A program made the position numbers and the translations under genes. Source: an uncultured Brachyspira sp. (lineage in GTDB: Bacteria > Spirochaetota > Brachyspiria > Brachyspirales > Brachyspiraceae). From it: a stretch of DNA of 64,000 nucleotides. Below the pieces are notes generated by a model. It did not search any database. It worked only from the letters and a program-made list of their open reading frames with translations, and was not told the origin of the DNA. Shown here in pieces: positions 54,030 to 63,636 of the stretch. The stretch spans positions 310,001 to 374,000 of the forward strand of contig NZ_CALXKQ010000001.1 of assembly GCF_944388875.1 (NCBI RefSeq). The letters are read 5' to 3'. Each line of letters begins with the position of its first letter. Position 1 is the stretch's first letter.

Positions 54030-54836
54030 TTATTTATGTATTTTTCTTTTAAGCTGCATCAAATATTTTTCTTTCTTTATCTCTTTTAAATTCATAATAA
54101 CTAAACTTATAAGCACAACTATGAATATAACCGTAGATATAGCATTAATCTCAGGGCTTACTCTTTTTCTAGTCATAGAATAAATTGTTATAGGCAAAGT
54201 CTGAGAGGTAATACCAGAAGTAAAATAGCTAACAACAAAATCATCCAATGAATAAGTCAAAGCCATTAGAAAACCAGCAAGTATGCCCGGAAGTATATCA
54301 GGTATAACAACCTTCCAAAAAGCCATTGAAGGAGTGCATCCTAAATCCAAAGCAGCCTCATATAAACTGTTATCCTGCTGTCTTAATTTTGGTAAAACAT
54401 TTAATATAACATAAGGTACATTAAAAGTTATATGTGCTAAAATCAAAGTTGTAAATCCGAATTTTAATTTCATTATAACAAACAAAAGCATTAATGATAT
54501 TCCTGTTACAATTTCAGGATTGATTATAGATATATAGGTAACACCCATTATGGCACTTTTCATTTTTTTATTGAAACCATTAATTCCTATAGCAGCCATA
54601 GTACCAAGAACAGTAGCAAGTACGGATGATATAGAAGCTACTATTATTGTATTAACAAATGAACTTAATATTAAATCATTAGAAAATAATTCTCTATACC
54701 AATTTAGAGTAAAGCCTGTAAATACTCCGCGTCCTCTAGCTTTATTGAATGAAAAGAAAATTAGTATTGCTATAGGAGCATATAAAAATAAAAATATAAA
54801 AGCAATATAGCTTCTTGAAAGAATCTTTTTTATCAT
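54030..54836 (-). CDS. potC: Polyamine ABC transporter permease PotC
   Basis: The 268-residue protein has six membrane helices and the PotC start (YIAFIFLFLYAPIAILIFFS) and EAA loop (YEAALDLGCTPSMAFWKVVI). It pairs with PotB to form the channel. AAGGAT precedes the ATG; it lies 12 nt after potB. Confidence 0.92.
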   Translation of the reverse strand: MIKKILSRSYIAFIFLFLYAPIAILIFFSFNKARGRGVFTGFTLNWYRELFSNDLILSSFVNTIIVASISSVLATVLGTMAAIGINGFNKKMKSAIMGVTYISIINPEIVTGISLMLLFVIMKLKFGFTTLILAHITFNVPYVILNVLPKLRQQDNSLYEAALDLGCTPSMAFWKVVIPDILPGILAGFLMALTYSLDDFVVSYFTSGITSQTLPITIYSMTRKRVSPEINAISTVIFIVVLISLVIMNLKEIKKEKYLMQLKRKIHK

Positions 54837-54848
54837 AACGGCATATCC

Positions 54849-55667
54849 TTATAAAAACATACCCTTAACATCTTCATCTTCTTCATCTATCTGCTGCATA
54901 AGCATAATAGCACATAGAGATATAACGATTAATACTAAACTTATAGCAGAACCCAAATTAGGATTATAAGACATTCCTAAAAACTGCATCTCTATTAAAT
55001 CGCCTATAAGTATATTAGAACCGCCTCCAAGCATACGTGAAATTACAAATGTACTTACTGCAGCCACAAATACCATTGTAACTCCTGCAGCCATACCAGG
55101 CAAACTTAATGGGAATATCACTTTAGTAAATACATTAAAAGAATTAGCTCCTAAATCCTGAGAAGCCTCTATCAAACTATTATGTATCTTTGTCATAACT
55201 GAATAAAGAGGAAGTATCATAAAAGGCAAATAATTATAAACCATACCTATTAGAACAGCTGCCTGAGTATTTATAAGTTTTACAGGAGAAAGTCCCATAA
55301 AAAGAAAAGCTCTATTTATGAGTCCGTTATTCTCAAGTATGCTCATCCAAGCATAAGTTCTAAGAAGGAAGTTCATCCACATAGGAAGCATTACAAGCAT
55401 TATAAGTGCATGCTGAATAGTCTTTTCCTGTCTTGATATATAATATGATAAAGGATAAGCCAATATCAGGCATATAACAGTAGAAACAGCAGCCAGTACA
55501 ACAGAACGTACTATAACAGGAGTGAACGATGTAACATTTGCAAAATTATCAAGAGTAAAATCGCCTTTCTGATTGGTAAATGCAAAATATATAACCAAAA
55601 AAAGAGGAACTAATACGAAAATTAATGTCCAAATTAAATAAGGTATTGCTGGTATCTTTGTCTTCAT
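54849..55667 (-). CDS. potB: Polyamine ABC transporter permease PotB
   Basis: The 272-residue protein has six membrane helices and the EAA loop [20 protein letters not shown]. Its start overlaps the potA stop by 4 nt (ATGA). It ends with the acidic tail [15 protein letters not shown]. Confidence 0.92.
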   Translation of the reverse strand: MKTKIPAIPYLIWTLIFVLVPLFLVIYFAFTNQKGDFTLDNFANVTSFTPVIVRSVVLAAVSTVICLILAYPLSYYISRQEKTIQHALIMLVMLPMWMNFLLRTYAWMSILENNGLINRAFLFMGLSPVKLINTQAAVLIGMVYNYLPFMILPLYSVMTKIHNSLIEASQDLGANSFNVFTKVIFPLSLPGMAAGVTMVFVAAVSTFVISRMLGGGSNILIGDLIEMQFLGMSYNPNLGSAISLVLIVISLCAIMLMQQIDEEDEDVKGMFL

Positions 55668-56722
55668 ATCATCACCTCTTCTACAGTTTTTTTCATAATA
55701 TGAATATTTTCTTTAGCTACATCTATGCCTATTTCAGTACCTGCCTCCCATTTATCTGTGGAATGTATTATCCATTTATAGCCATGTGCATCAAGTATCA
55801 TTTCAAAATGCACTCCTTTAAATATAGCAGATTCAACTAAACCCGATATATTGGCATTTTCAGGAGGCACAACTATTATATCTTCAGGGCGTATTACTAC
55901 ATCAACCTTTTCTAATTTTTCAAATCCTTTATCAACACAGTCAAATATATATCCTGCAAACTCTACAACATAATCCTCATGCATTATACCGTCTATAATA
56001 TTGCTTTCGCCTATAAAGTCAGCAATAAATGCATTTTTAGGTTCATTGTATATATCTTCAGGTGTTCCAAGCTGAAGTATCTCACCATCTTTCATAACAG
56101 CAACCGTATCACTCATAGTTAATGCTTCTTCTTGGTCATGTGTTACATAAACAAAAGTTATCTCTAATGACTGCTGAATCTTCTTTAACTCTATCTGCAT
56201 TTCTTTTCTTAATTTTAAATCCAATGCCCCCAAAGGCTCATCAAGAAGAAGTACTCTAGGCTTATTAATCAATGCTCTTGCAATAGCAACTCTCTGCTGC
56301 TGACCTCCTGAAAGACTGTTTATATTTCTTCCGCCGTAATTTTCTAGGTTAACCATTTTAAGCATTTGATAAACTCTTTCTTTAATTTCTGATTTAGCAA
56401 CCTTTTTTAAATTAAGTCCGAATGCAATATTCTCAAAAACATTTAAATGCGGAAACAATGCATATCTTTGAAAGACTGTATTAACTTCTCTTTTATACGG
56501 AGGAGTATCATTTATCATCTTTCCGTCAAATAAAACTTCACCAGAATCTGGCTTTATAAATCCTGCTATAGTTCTTAATATAGTAGTTTTTCCGCATCCT
56601 GAAGGACCTAAGAGAGTTAAAAATTCTTTATCTTTGATATCTAAATTAAGATTTTCAAGTATTGAGTTTTCATCGTAGGAAACATTGATGTTCTTTAAAG
56701 ACACGATAATATTATCGTTCAT
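55664..56722 (-). CDS. potA: Polyamine ABC transporter ATPase PotA
   Basis: The start is the ATG at 56722 (352 residues, [20 protein letters not shown]) behind AGGGGG. The longer frame to 56779 runs through the leader and gives residues foreign to the family. Walker A is GPSGCGKTT, the signature [15 protein letters not shown], Walker [14 protein letters not shown], and a C-terminal TOBE-like domain follows. It powers polyamine uptake through PotBC. It heads the pot operon and is preceded by a long leader. Confidence 0.93.
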   Translation of the reverse strand: MNDNIIVSLKNINVSYDENSILENLNLDIKDKEFLTLLGPSGCGKTTILRTIAGFIKPDSGEVLFDGKMINDTPPYKREVNTVFQRYALFPHLNVFENIAFGLNLKKVAKSEIKERVYQMLKMVNLENYGGRNINSLSGGQQQRVAIARALINKPRVLLLDEPLGALDLKLRKEMQIELKKIQQSLEITFVYVTHDQEEALTMSDTVAVMKDGEILQLGTPEDIYNEPKNAFIADFIGESNIIDGIMHEDYVVEFAGYIFDCVDKGFEKLEKVDVVIRPEDIIVVPPENANISGLVESAIFKGVHFEMILDAHGYKWIIHSTDKWEAGTEIGIDVAKENIHIMKKTVEEVMI

Positions 56723-56921
56723 AAAACGACCCCCTATGCGTATATTTGCAATAGCCTCCGTAAAATTACGTATATACATTTTAACGTATAAAACGCAGTT
56801 TACTCGTCGCTTACCCGCATAGGGTTTTTTTCGATCCAGCTAATAATAAGCCTTTCTTAGTCAACAGATACACCTGCAAAGAATATCCATTACTTGAGCT
56901 ATTGCTAATTGTTTTTTATAG
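56723..56921 (-). promoter_or_regulatory. About 200-nt structured leader of potABCD
   Basis: A long untranslated leader precedes potA. CCCTATGCG (56824-56816, read on the minus strand) can pair perfectly with CGCATAGGG (56740-56732), which covers the AGGGGG ribosome-binding site of potA. The 75-nt loop contains CGTAA/TTACG and related small hairpins, and is less AT-rich than its surroundings. No known riboswitch is recognised. A short frame starting with TTG near 56865 could also be a leader peptide. Confidence 0.55.
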
Positions 56922-56927
56922 TGCTTT

Positions 56928-56955
56928 AATATAATACAAATACAAATAATGTCAA
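56928..56955 (-). promoter_or_regulatory. Promoter of potABCD
   Basis: On the minus strand, TTGACA (56955-56950) and TATATT (56933-56928) are 16 bp apart. Transcription would start near 56921, about 200 nt before the potA ATG. Confidence 0.65.
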
Positions 56956-57002
56956 TACTATAAATAGATTTTTTACTCATTTTTTTATATAAATATTTAT
57001 CA

Positions 57003-57465
57003 ATGCAAATAAAAAGGGGGTTATTAAAAGCAGCTCATTATGATTTAAATAGCTCAGATTTTAATTTGAAAAACAATAAGATTTATGTAAACAATTCTAT
57101 TTCAAATAAATTATATTAAAAATGACCCCGTTAACTGCATTTTAACATTAAAAGTTCTTTTTACAAATGAAAGCTTTGAAACTAATGAATTTATTGGAGA
57201 TATGAATGTTATTTTAGAAAGAGATAATTACACTGATACAGTTGGAGAAATAATATAAATTGTATTGTTTATAGGTCTTTTATCATTGCTTCCTTTTAGT
57301 ATTTTGCTACCTTTCTTAATGCACTCTCATATAGAAGAATTTAATTTATATATGATGGTAGTATTATTTTTTATAGTAGGTGTATTTATTATTTCTACTT
57401 TAATTTTTAATAATTATACTCCAATGCTATTTCAAATACATGCTCCAAAATTTGATTGCTCTTGA
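57003..57465 (+). pseudogene. Decayed membrane-protein gene
   Basis: Coding-like sequence is broken by a frameshift and a stop. One frame from 57003 gives 38 residues. The next frame gives VNCILTLKVLFTNESFETNE and reaches TAA at 57256, then goes on in the same frame as a two-helix membrane segment (FIGLLSLLPFSILLPF ... FFIVGVFIISTLIF). The 3' end overlaps the next, convergent gene by 59 nt. The family is not recognised. Confidence 0.5.
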
Positions 57466-58465
57466 AAGGAGTATAATAATTAAAAGTAAAACTAAAATTA
57501 TTATAATTAATAAGAAGTTTGGCATTTAAATCCATTTTATAATTAGGCGAATGAGAAAAATAAGTTATTATATTAAATAGATTGTTAAGAAAATATAAAT
57601 AAAGCCCTATAGAATAAAATGAATGACTATCTTCATAAAAATATTCTACATAAGGACTTAATATAAAATCATAATTATAAATAAAAGTATAATTAATACC
57701 TAGTAAACTTTTTATATCATTAAGGCTTTTCCCTATATTGTCGCTGCTTAAAATATTGTAAGTAACATTTCCATAAAGTTTAAAGCCTATGTCAAATATA
57801 TATGAAGCCTCAAAACCAAGCATTAAATTATTTTTAAGTGTTAAGTCATAAGTATATTTTGTAATAGCCATTAAACCCAAATGAGAAGAAGAATATTTTA
57901 AATAATACCAAGCTATGTAATACTTTGGTTCTTCTAGTAAATCTATTGATTTTGTGTCTGTGATAAATCCTATAGAATGCGTTATATTATCCTGATAAAA
58001 ATTAAGCTCGCTGTTGTATAAAGCGTCAAAATCATTATATAATACACTATCGCCCACAAACATATACTGCCTATTAAAACCTTCTCCGAAATGAAATTTT
58101 CTTTTGCCTATATAAAAACCCAAAATATCATTTATATATGTAAACTGAAGCTCATCAAAAGTAAAAGAAGCATAAGCCTTATTATCTGTCTGCTTTATAA
58201 AATTACCGTTATCATAAATAATATCTCTATTATCTTTTGTATATATTCTTACTGACGGCTTAAATGCAAAATAAAAATTATTATTAATATATTCAAAACC
58301 CAAATAAAAATAAGCATCATTGCTTAAAATAGAATTTGGTATAAATTCCGTTTCTTTCATATCTATATAGCTAAAATTATTTTTTATTCCAAATTTAGGA
58401 GTTATATCAGCGAATGCTATAGACGATACAATAAAAAAAATAAGATATATTTTTATATTTTTCAT
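57407..58465 (-). CDS. Outer-membrane beta-barrel, porin-like
   Basis: The 352-residue protein has a signal peptide (MKNIKIYLIFFIVSSIAFAD), then a series of strands with alternating aromatic residues, such as FTYINDILGFYIGKRKFHFG, and a barrel-type end (HVFEIALEYNY). The family is not named, but it resembles porins of the alginate-export or maltoporin kind in layout. It follows a LolA-like gene by 7 nt and closes the six-gene minus-strand unit starting at 62899. Confidence 0.72.
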   Translation of the reverse strand: MKNIKIYLIFFIVSSIAFADITPKFGIKNNFSYIDMKETEFIPNSILSNDAYFYLGFEYINNNFYFAFKPSVRIYTKDNRDIIYDNGNFIKQTDNKAYASFTFDELQFTYINDILGFYIGKRKFHFGEGFNRQYMFVGDSVLYNDFDALYNSELNFYQDNITHSIGFITDTKSIDLLEEPKYYIAWYYLKYSSSHLGLMAITKYTYDLTLKNNLMLGFEASYIFDIGFKLYGNVTYNILSSDNIGKSLNDIKSLLGINYTFIYNYDFILSPYVEYFYEDSHSFYSIGLYLYFLNNLFNIITYFSHSPNYKMDLNAKLLINYNNFSFTFNYYTPFKSNQILEHVFEIALEYNY

Positions 58466-58472
58466 TTCTTAA

Positions 58473-59144
58473 TTAATCTTTAAATAAACTAAAAAGCATT
58501 TTCATATTCTCGCTTCTAAAATATGAACTTGAGGAACTTGAAGGCTCTGTACTTGATATATGACATACTGTGCTTAAATTGGTATTAATAATCAAATTAT
58601 AAAACTCCATATCATTAAAAGCATTATTATTTACTTTATATATACCTCTTTTTAATGCTTTACCGCTGTTATCAAAAAAATCTATATTATAACCGTTTGA
58701 AGTTTTTTTAAGTACCGCCTTAGCATAAGGAACGCTTCTATTTTTCTTTACTAAATTTATCTCTTCTGAACTTATCTCTTTTTCAATTTTATAATCATCA
58801 GTAAAGTTTATGGACATCAAATCATTCATATTGGCAGCACCTGTTACAACATAACTTCCAGAGATTTTTAAAGGTGAAACCTGCTTCTCTCCTTGAACAA
58901 AAAAACCCTGCTTATTGGCTAAAAATAAAGTTTTATTATCTTTTAAATACATTAATTTATAATCTTTTCCAACTATCATATCAAAATTATTAATAGTTTT
59001 TTTGCCGTCCTTTATATCAGTAAAAGTTCCAGACATCTTATAACTTTTGCCGCCTCTATTATAAATATTAACAAAATCATTAAATATATTCTGACTATAC
59101 AAATTAAAAGATAAAATACTTATTATAAATAAAACTCTAAACAT
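58473..59144 (-). CDS. LolA-like outer-membrane lipoprotein-sorting protein
   Basis: The 223-residue protein has a signal peptide and the beta-rich fold expected of LolA/LolB relatives: NRGGKSYKMSGTFTDIKDGK, DYKLMYLKDNKTLFLANKQG, then VPYAKAVLKKTSNGYNIDFF. Unusual is a run of six Ser near the C-terminus (STEPSSSSSS). It overlaps the permease gene by 8 nt. Together with the permease and ATPase it suggests a system that passes lipid or lipoprotein to the outer membrane. Confidence 0.68.
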   Translation of the reverse strand: MFRVLFIISILSFNLYSQNIFNDFVNIYNRGGKSYKMSGTFTDIKDGKKTINNFDMIVGKDYKLMYLKDNKTLFLANKQGFFVQGEKQVSPLKISGSYVVTGAANMNDLMSINFTDDYKIEKEISSEEINLVKKNRSVPYAKAVLKKTSNGYNIDFFDNSGKALKRGIYKVNNNAFNDMEFYNLIINTNLSTVCHISSTEPSSSSSSYFRSENMKMLFSLFKD

Positions 59145-60354
59145 ATTTTATAACCTCTATTATAGGCATTTTTATAACCTTTATTATTGGATAAATACCT
59201 GCTAAAATTGATACAGATAATACCCATGCAAATATTAAAACAGTATCTTTGAATGTTAGTAATAAACTTAAAGAATATCCGTCAGTAGCCCCCGGAAATT
59301 TCATTATAAAGTTTGAAGCATTAAGTATTCCAGAAGCACTGTAAGAAATAATTATCGAAATAACTGAACTTAATACTGCCATTATTATAATTTCCAAAAA
59401 TAAAAGCAAAGTTACATTTTTTATATTTATTCCTAAGGCACGCATAGTACCAAACTCATTTAATCTCTCCAAAAAATTTGTAGTAAGCATCTGCATAACT
59501 GAAACAAATACTAATATGCTTAATACTCCCAAAGCTATTAAATAATTATTAGTGTTCATATCTATTACAGACAGCAAAAATGCATTCAAATCCTTCCAGT
59601 CTTTAGCCTCATAATTTAAATTGTTTTCATTAAAGTATTTGTTAAGATCATTTTTTATTTCTTCCGCCTTTTTATAATCTTTTAAATATATGAGTAAATT
59701 ATGAGCATCACCATATTCAAGACCAAATACTTCATATACAGCATTAAGAGGACAGTAAATAGTAATAGCATCTGAAGCACTATTATTTAATGATATCAAA
59801 CCTACAGCCATTAAAGAACCTAAACTTATGCCCTCTCCGAAATCAGTCATCAAATTTAAATAAGACTCTTCATCATAATTGAGATTAAAAAACTCTCCCA
59901 AATCTTTACCAAGCACCATAGTATTAATATCATCATCGAATATAGGCGTGCCAGACTTTAAAGAAACTGATGACATGATTTTTGAAGGTTTTTCATAAGC
60001 ATACCCTGAAAAAAATTTACTTTTATTTTCATTGCCTATAAGTCCGCTTATATCAAGTTTTTTCTGATAATCATTAACTTCATTTATAGTTTCAAGTTTT
60101 TTATAAATAATTTCAAAATCATTATCTTTAAGCATATTAATTTTTTCGCTTTTTTTATCCCAATAGGATTTATCAGCTATTACAATAGAGCCTCCGCTTG
60201 TATTTATACTTGTAATAATGCCTTCTTTAGTAAAATTATTATATCCGCTTATCATCATAAGAGATACAAAAGACACTATAATAAGTATCATATTTAAAAT
60301 TGTTCTGGTTTTATTATACCAAAGATTATCAAAAGCTAATTTTATTATATTCAT
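59137..60354 (-). CDS. ABC permease, FtsX/MacB (LolCE) type
   Basis: The 405-residue protein has the MacB layout: one helix near residues 13-36, a large periplasmic domain (about 45-265), then three helices (265-405). The FtsX core is ERLNEFGTMRALGINIKNVT, and the end AGIYPIIKVIKMPIIEVIKY is typical. It is the membrane partner of the ATPase at 60562; a repeat separates the two. MacB and LolCE both act on envelope substrates; the substrate is open. Confidence 0.86.
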   Translation of the reverse strand: MNIIKLAFDNLWYNKTRTILNMILIIVSFVSLMMISGYNNFTKEGIITSINTSGGSIVIADKSYWDKKSEKINMLKDNDFEIIYKKLETINEVNDYQKKLDISGLIGNENKSKFFSGYAYEKPSKIMSSVSLKSGTPIFDDDINTMVLGKDLGEFFNLNYDEESYLNLMTDFGEGISLGSLMAVGLISLNNSASDAITIYCPLNAVYEVFGLEYGDAHNLLIYLKDYKKAEEIKNDLNKYFNENNLNYEAKDWKDLNAFLLSVIDMNTNNYLIALGVLSILVFVSVMQMLTTNFLERLNEFGTMRALGINIKNVTLLLFLEIIIMAVLSSVISIIISYSASGILNASNFIMKFPGATDGYSLSLLLTFKDTVLIFAWVLSVSILAGIYPIIKVIKMPIIEVIKYV

Positions 60355-60392
60355 TTATCTATTCCGTTATAGTTATTAACAATATCAATTTA

Positions 60393-60520
60393 ATTTTAAG
60401 TTTATCAATTTTTTTATTCAACTTTTTCCCGCCTTCGCTTGCCTACGGCACACAGAGTGGCGGGCTTCGCCAAAAGAACCAAAAAGTGCAAGTTAAAAAT
60501 AATACCAAATAGTACTAATT
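60393..60520 (+). repeat. Interspersed repeat, full copy inside the ABC operon
   Basis: The best-preserved copy runs: TTTTAAGTTTATCAATTTTT, then TTCAACTTTTTCCCGCC, CTTCGCTTGCCTACGGCACA, an inner GGCGGGCTTCGCC hairpin, AAAAGAACCAAAAAGTGCAA, and AATAATACCAAATAGTACTA. It lies between the permease and ATPase genes with no frame of its own. Confidence 0.8.
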
Positions 60521-60561
60521 ATAATAAATCACTTATTCGTATAATAATATATAATTGCGTA

Positions 60562-61254
60562 CTATCTATAATATTTAGCAATACGGTGCGGAGAATATAT
60601 AACTCCCTCCCTCATAATGTATTTTGTATCAGCATAATTCTCTATCAATTCATCATGCGAAATAAAAAAACCTATGCCGTTTCTTCTCTTTATAGTGCTT
60701 CTTATATATTCATAAATAAATTTGCTTGTGTCAGTATCCAAATTTGCACTTATCTCATCGCCAAATATATAAGGAGCTTCACTTACTAATGCCCTAGCTA
60801 TAGCTACCCTCTGCTTCTGTCCTCCTGAAAGCTGTTCTGGTTTTTTCTTTTTTAAATTATATATTTTTAAGTTTTCTAATATTTCATTAACTTTTTTATT
60901 TATATTAGAAGAACTTTCGTTTAAAAATTTAAGAGGAAGTGCAACATTATCAAATACACTCTGAGTTTTTAACAGCTCAAGAGACTGTAAAATAAGCCCA
61001 ATATTTAAAAGTCTGAAACTGCTTCTTTCTTTATCACTCAATCTTGAAACCTCTTTATCATTCCAATAAACTGCTCCCTCTGTAGGAATATCTATACTTG
61101 AGAGTATGTGAAGAAGCGTACTTTTACCAGATCCAGAAACTCCAGCCACCCAAACAATTTCGCCGTCTTTTATCTCCAAACTAATATTTTTATTTGCAGA
61201 TATATTATAATCTTTAGTCTTATATATTTTTGATATATTTTCGCATCTTATCAT
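60562..61254 (-). CDS. ABC ATPase, LolD/MacB type
   Basis: The 230-residue protein has Walker A GVSGSGKSTLLHILSS, signature [15 protein letters not shown] and Walker B PYIFGDEISANLD. In this family Walker B usually reads LLADEPTGNLD, so the Pro-Thr-Gly part is changed here, but the catalytic Asp-Glu is intact. It drives the FtsX-type permease. The TPR gene ends 2 nt before it. Confidence 0.88.
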   Translation of the reverse strand: MIRCENISKIYKTKDYNISANKNISLEIKDGEIVWVAGVSGSGKSTLLHILSSIDIPTEGAVYWNDKEVSRLSDKERSSFRLLNIGLILQSLELLKTQSVFDNVALPLKFLNESSSNINKKVNEILENLKIYNLKKKKPEQLSGGQKQRVAIARALVSEAPYIFGDEISANLDTDTSKFIYEYIRSTIKRRNGIGFFISHDELIENYADTKYIMREGVIYSPHRIAKYYR

Positions 61255-61256
61255 AA

Positions 61257-62033
61257 TTAAAAGTCAGCCCCCTCCGCACTTAAAAATCCATCATTACCTT
61301 TATCATAAGAGCTTTTTAATAAATACCCGTAAAAACCTTTAGGATACATTTTCAAAGCATTATCCAATTCTTCAAATGCCTTATCCGTTTCATTTACTTT
61401 CATATATGCCATAGATCTATAAATATAAGCTCTGTAAATCATATAATCTGGTAAACTGCTTGTATAATTTAATGATGTCATCACAGAATAGTATGCAGCA
61501 TTATTATAAAAACTCAAAGTAGCTATCTGCCACATTCCGTATACCTGCTTTGCTCTTATATTATTTTTATTCTTTAATAAAGCCAAACGAGAATAAGTAT
61601 ACATATCAACAATCACGCTGTAAGGATATTTTTTATTGAAAAAAGCAAGCGATGTGAAAGAGTTAGCAAAATTAGCATAAGCTCCGTAAATATCAGAAGA
61701 GCCTTTTTTAAAAACTTTATCTTTTTTAAGATTTTTATATATATCCCCTAATATTTTATAATCCTCTTCAAAAGTTCCGCTTGCAATAGATACATTAGCC
61801 CATAAAGTATAGCATTCTATACTTAAATACATTTTCTCTTCTTCGCTTAAATTACTGTTTTTTATTCTGCTTAAAATATCTTTAGCCTCGCTCGTTCTTA
61901 CAAGTCTTTCTCCTGAATGATATTCATTATTTTTATTATCTATTTCTTTTAATATATTATTAGCTTCGCTTGAAATCTCAGCGTATAATCCGCAGAAAGA
62001 ACTAATAAAAATTAAAACAATCACTCTAAACAT
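61257..62033 (-). CDS. Exported TPR-type protein
   Basis: The start is the ATG at 62033 (258 residues), with AAGGA 7 nt upstream and a true signal peptide (MFRVIVLIFISSFCGLYAEI); the longer frame adds 20 residues before the signal. The body is helical repeats, clearest at YIYRSMAYMKVNETDKAFEE. It stands 2 nt before the ATPase gene, so it is part of the same unit and may be a periplasmic scaffold for the transporter. Confidence 0.73.
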   Translation of the reverse strand: MFRVIVLIFISSFCGLYAEISSEANNILKEIDNKNNEYHSGERLVRTSEAKDILSRIKNSNLSEEEKMYLSIECYTLWANVSIASGTFEEDYKILGDIYKNLKKDKVFKKGSSDIYGAYANFANSFTSLAFFNKKYPYSVIVDMYTYSRLALLKNKNNIRAKQVYGMWQIATLSFYNNAAYYSVMTSLNYTSSLPDYMIYRAYIYRSMAYMKVNETDKAFEELDNALKMYPKGFYGYLLKSSYDKGNDGFLSAEGADF

Positions 62034-62077
62034 TTTAATATCCTTATTTATTACAGCAATTTTATATATACTGAAAA

Positions 62078-62150
62078 TTTTTAAGTTTCTCAATTTTTTT
62101 ATTCAACTTTTTCACTTCGCTTGCCTACGGCACGCAAAGTGAAAAACGCA
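62078..62150 (+). repeat. Interspersed repeat, short copy
   Basis: TTTTTAAGTTTCTCAATTTT, TTCAACTTTTTC, CTTCGCTTGCCTACGGCACG and CAAAGTG match the first half of the copy at 60393. The second half is missing. It lies between two TPR genes. Confidence 0.75.
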
Positions 62151-62185
62151 CAATATATAAGTATATTTAATAATTCGTAAATATA

Positions 62186-62899
62186 TCAATTAAACATACC
62201 CTTTCCTTTAGCATTCATATCAATAACATTTTTTATAAAAGCCCCCTCTGGAAATATATCTTTTGCCATTTTTATGTATTTATCATAATTGGCTTTATCA
62301 TTATTTTTAAAATAAGCCTGAGAAGTCCATAAATAAACCGTATGCTTTTCCCATTTCTCTTTGGCATTGCTTTCAGCCTTTTTAAATATTGGAAGTGCTT
62401 TATCTATTCCGCCTCCTACAAACTCAGGACTGTATGCTGTAAGTATTGCCTTGCCCAAAAGCGAAGGAAAATGATTCGCATTGATTTTTAAAGCATTATC
62501 ATATATCTCCCCAGCTTTTGCCGAAAGTTTTATAACATCATTAAATGAGGAATAATTAATAGCACCGCTCATCACATCAGCAACAGAAGCCATATAATCA
62601 GCATCTTTTTCAGATAAAAGAGGAGTATTTTTATTAATATTATCATTTAATAATTTATAAGCCTCTCTTTTACTTTTAGGATTCATATATATATCCATAA
62701 GTAAAATAAGATTCTCATAAGTTTGTTTTTCTATTTTTCCATAATTACCATTTTTTATCTTTTCTATAACAGCATTTAAATCCCCTTCTTTATTTGTATT
62801 AATCATATAATACAAGTTATAAAGTTCATTAAAATCCTTACTATATGGAAAAGCTGAAAGAGCAAAAACTAAATATAAAACTATAAAAATATTTCTCAT
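62186..62899 (-). CDS. Exported TPR-type protein, paralogue of the 44.6-kb gene
   Basis: The 237-residue protein has a signal peptide (MRNIFIVLYLVFALSAFPYS) and helical repeats. The segment FPSLLGKAILTAYSPEFVGG and then VYLWTSQAYFKNNDKANYDK aligns with the 222-residue protein at 44594. AAGGAGG precedes the ATG. It begins the unit that leads into the LolD/MacB-like transporter. Confidence 0.75.
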   Translation of the reverse strand: MRNIFIVLYLVFALSAFPYSKDFNELYNLYYMINTNKEGDLNAVIEKIKNGNYGKIEKQTYENLILLMDIYMNPKSKREAYKLLNDNINKNTPLLSEKDADYMASVADVMSGAINYSSFNDVIKLSAKAGEIYDNALKINANHFPSLLGKAILTAYSPEFVGGGIDKALPIFKKAESNAKEKWEKHTVYLWTSQAYFKNNDKANYDKYIKMAKDIFPEGAFIKNVIDMNAKGKGMFN

Positions 62900-62923
62900 A
62901 TATTAAATCCTCCTTAAATATAA

Positions 62924-63616
62924 CTACTCATTAACAATGTTAACATCGCTGTCTTTATTCAAATTATTTTCATTGTTTTCATTATTTAAATTATTCATAT
63001 TAGAAAAAAATGCTTTGTCTTTTATCCCCATATAAATAAAATAAGAAATCATCACAGCTATAAAAGTACATACAACAGAAACAACATAAGAAATAATCTG
63101 CTGTATTATTAAATCATTATTAATAGTTATATTATTTATAATAAAGCTAAAAAAGAATGATGAAAAAGATAATCCGCTTATAACAAATTTTATAAATGCA
63201 ATTATCAAAGCAGTTATTAAAGCCATATCAATTCCTTTATTTTTAATATAATTTTTGATGAAATAAATAGTTAAGCAAGTTAATATAATACCAATCACAT
63301 TAATAATAATACCAAAAGCACTTTGAATCATCATATACATCAAAGTTACAGGAGTAGAATCCAAAATAGTAAACATTCTTATAATTTCAAACAATCTAAA
63401 AAATATATAATATAAAATACCAATCACTATTGAATAAATAGGAGAATACAAAAAAGCAGGAAGTATAAAAAATATGCTAAATATAGTAGTACAAAATATA
63501 GTAATTATACCCAATACTTCTGAATTAAAAGGTATTAAATAAAACGATAAACTCAATGCTGTATAAAAGATTAAGCATATAAAACAAAATATAATTTTAT
63601 TTTTAATACTTCCCAT
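62924..63616 (-). CDS. Integral membrane protein of unknown function
   Basis: The 230-residue protein has about six membrane helices (from ICFICLIFYTALSLSFYLIP to VVCTFIAVMISYFIYMGI) and ends in an Asn-rich tail (NNLNNENNENNLNKDSDVNI). The spacing of helices is somewhat like small vitamin-transport S components, but I see no diagnostic motif. It lies 24 nt upstream of the TPR gene on the same strand. Confidence 0.6.
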   Translation of the reverse strand: MGSIKNKIIFCFICLIFYTALSLSFYLIPFNSEVLGIITIFCTTIFSIFFILPAFLYSPIYSIVIGILYYIFFRLFEIIRMFTILDSTPVTLMYMMIQSAFGIIINVIGIILTCLTIYFIKNYIKNKGIDMALITALIIAFIKFVISGLSFSSFFFSFIINNITINNDLIIQQIISYVVSVVCTFIAVMISYFIYMGIKDKAFFSNMNNLNNENNENNLNKDSDVNIVNE

Positions 63617-63636
63617 TAATAATAAACTCCAAAATA

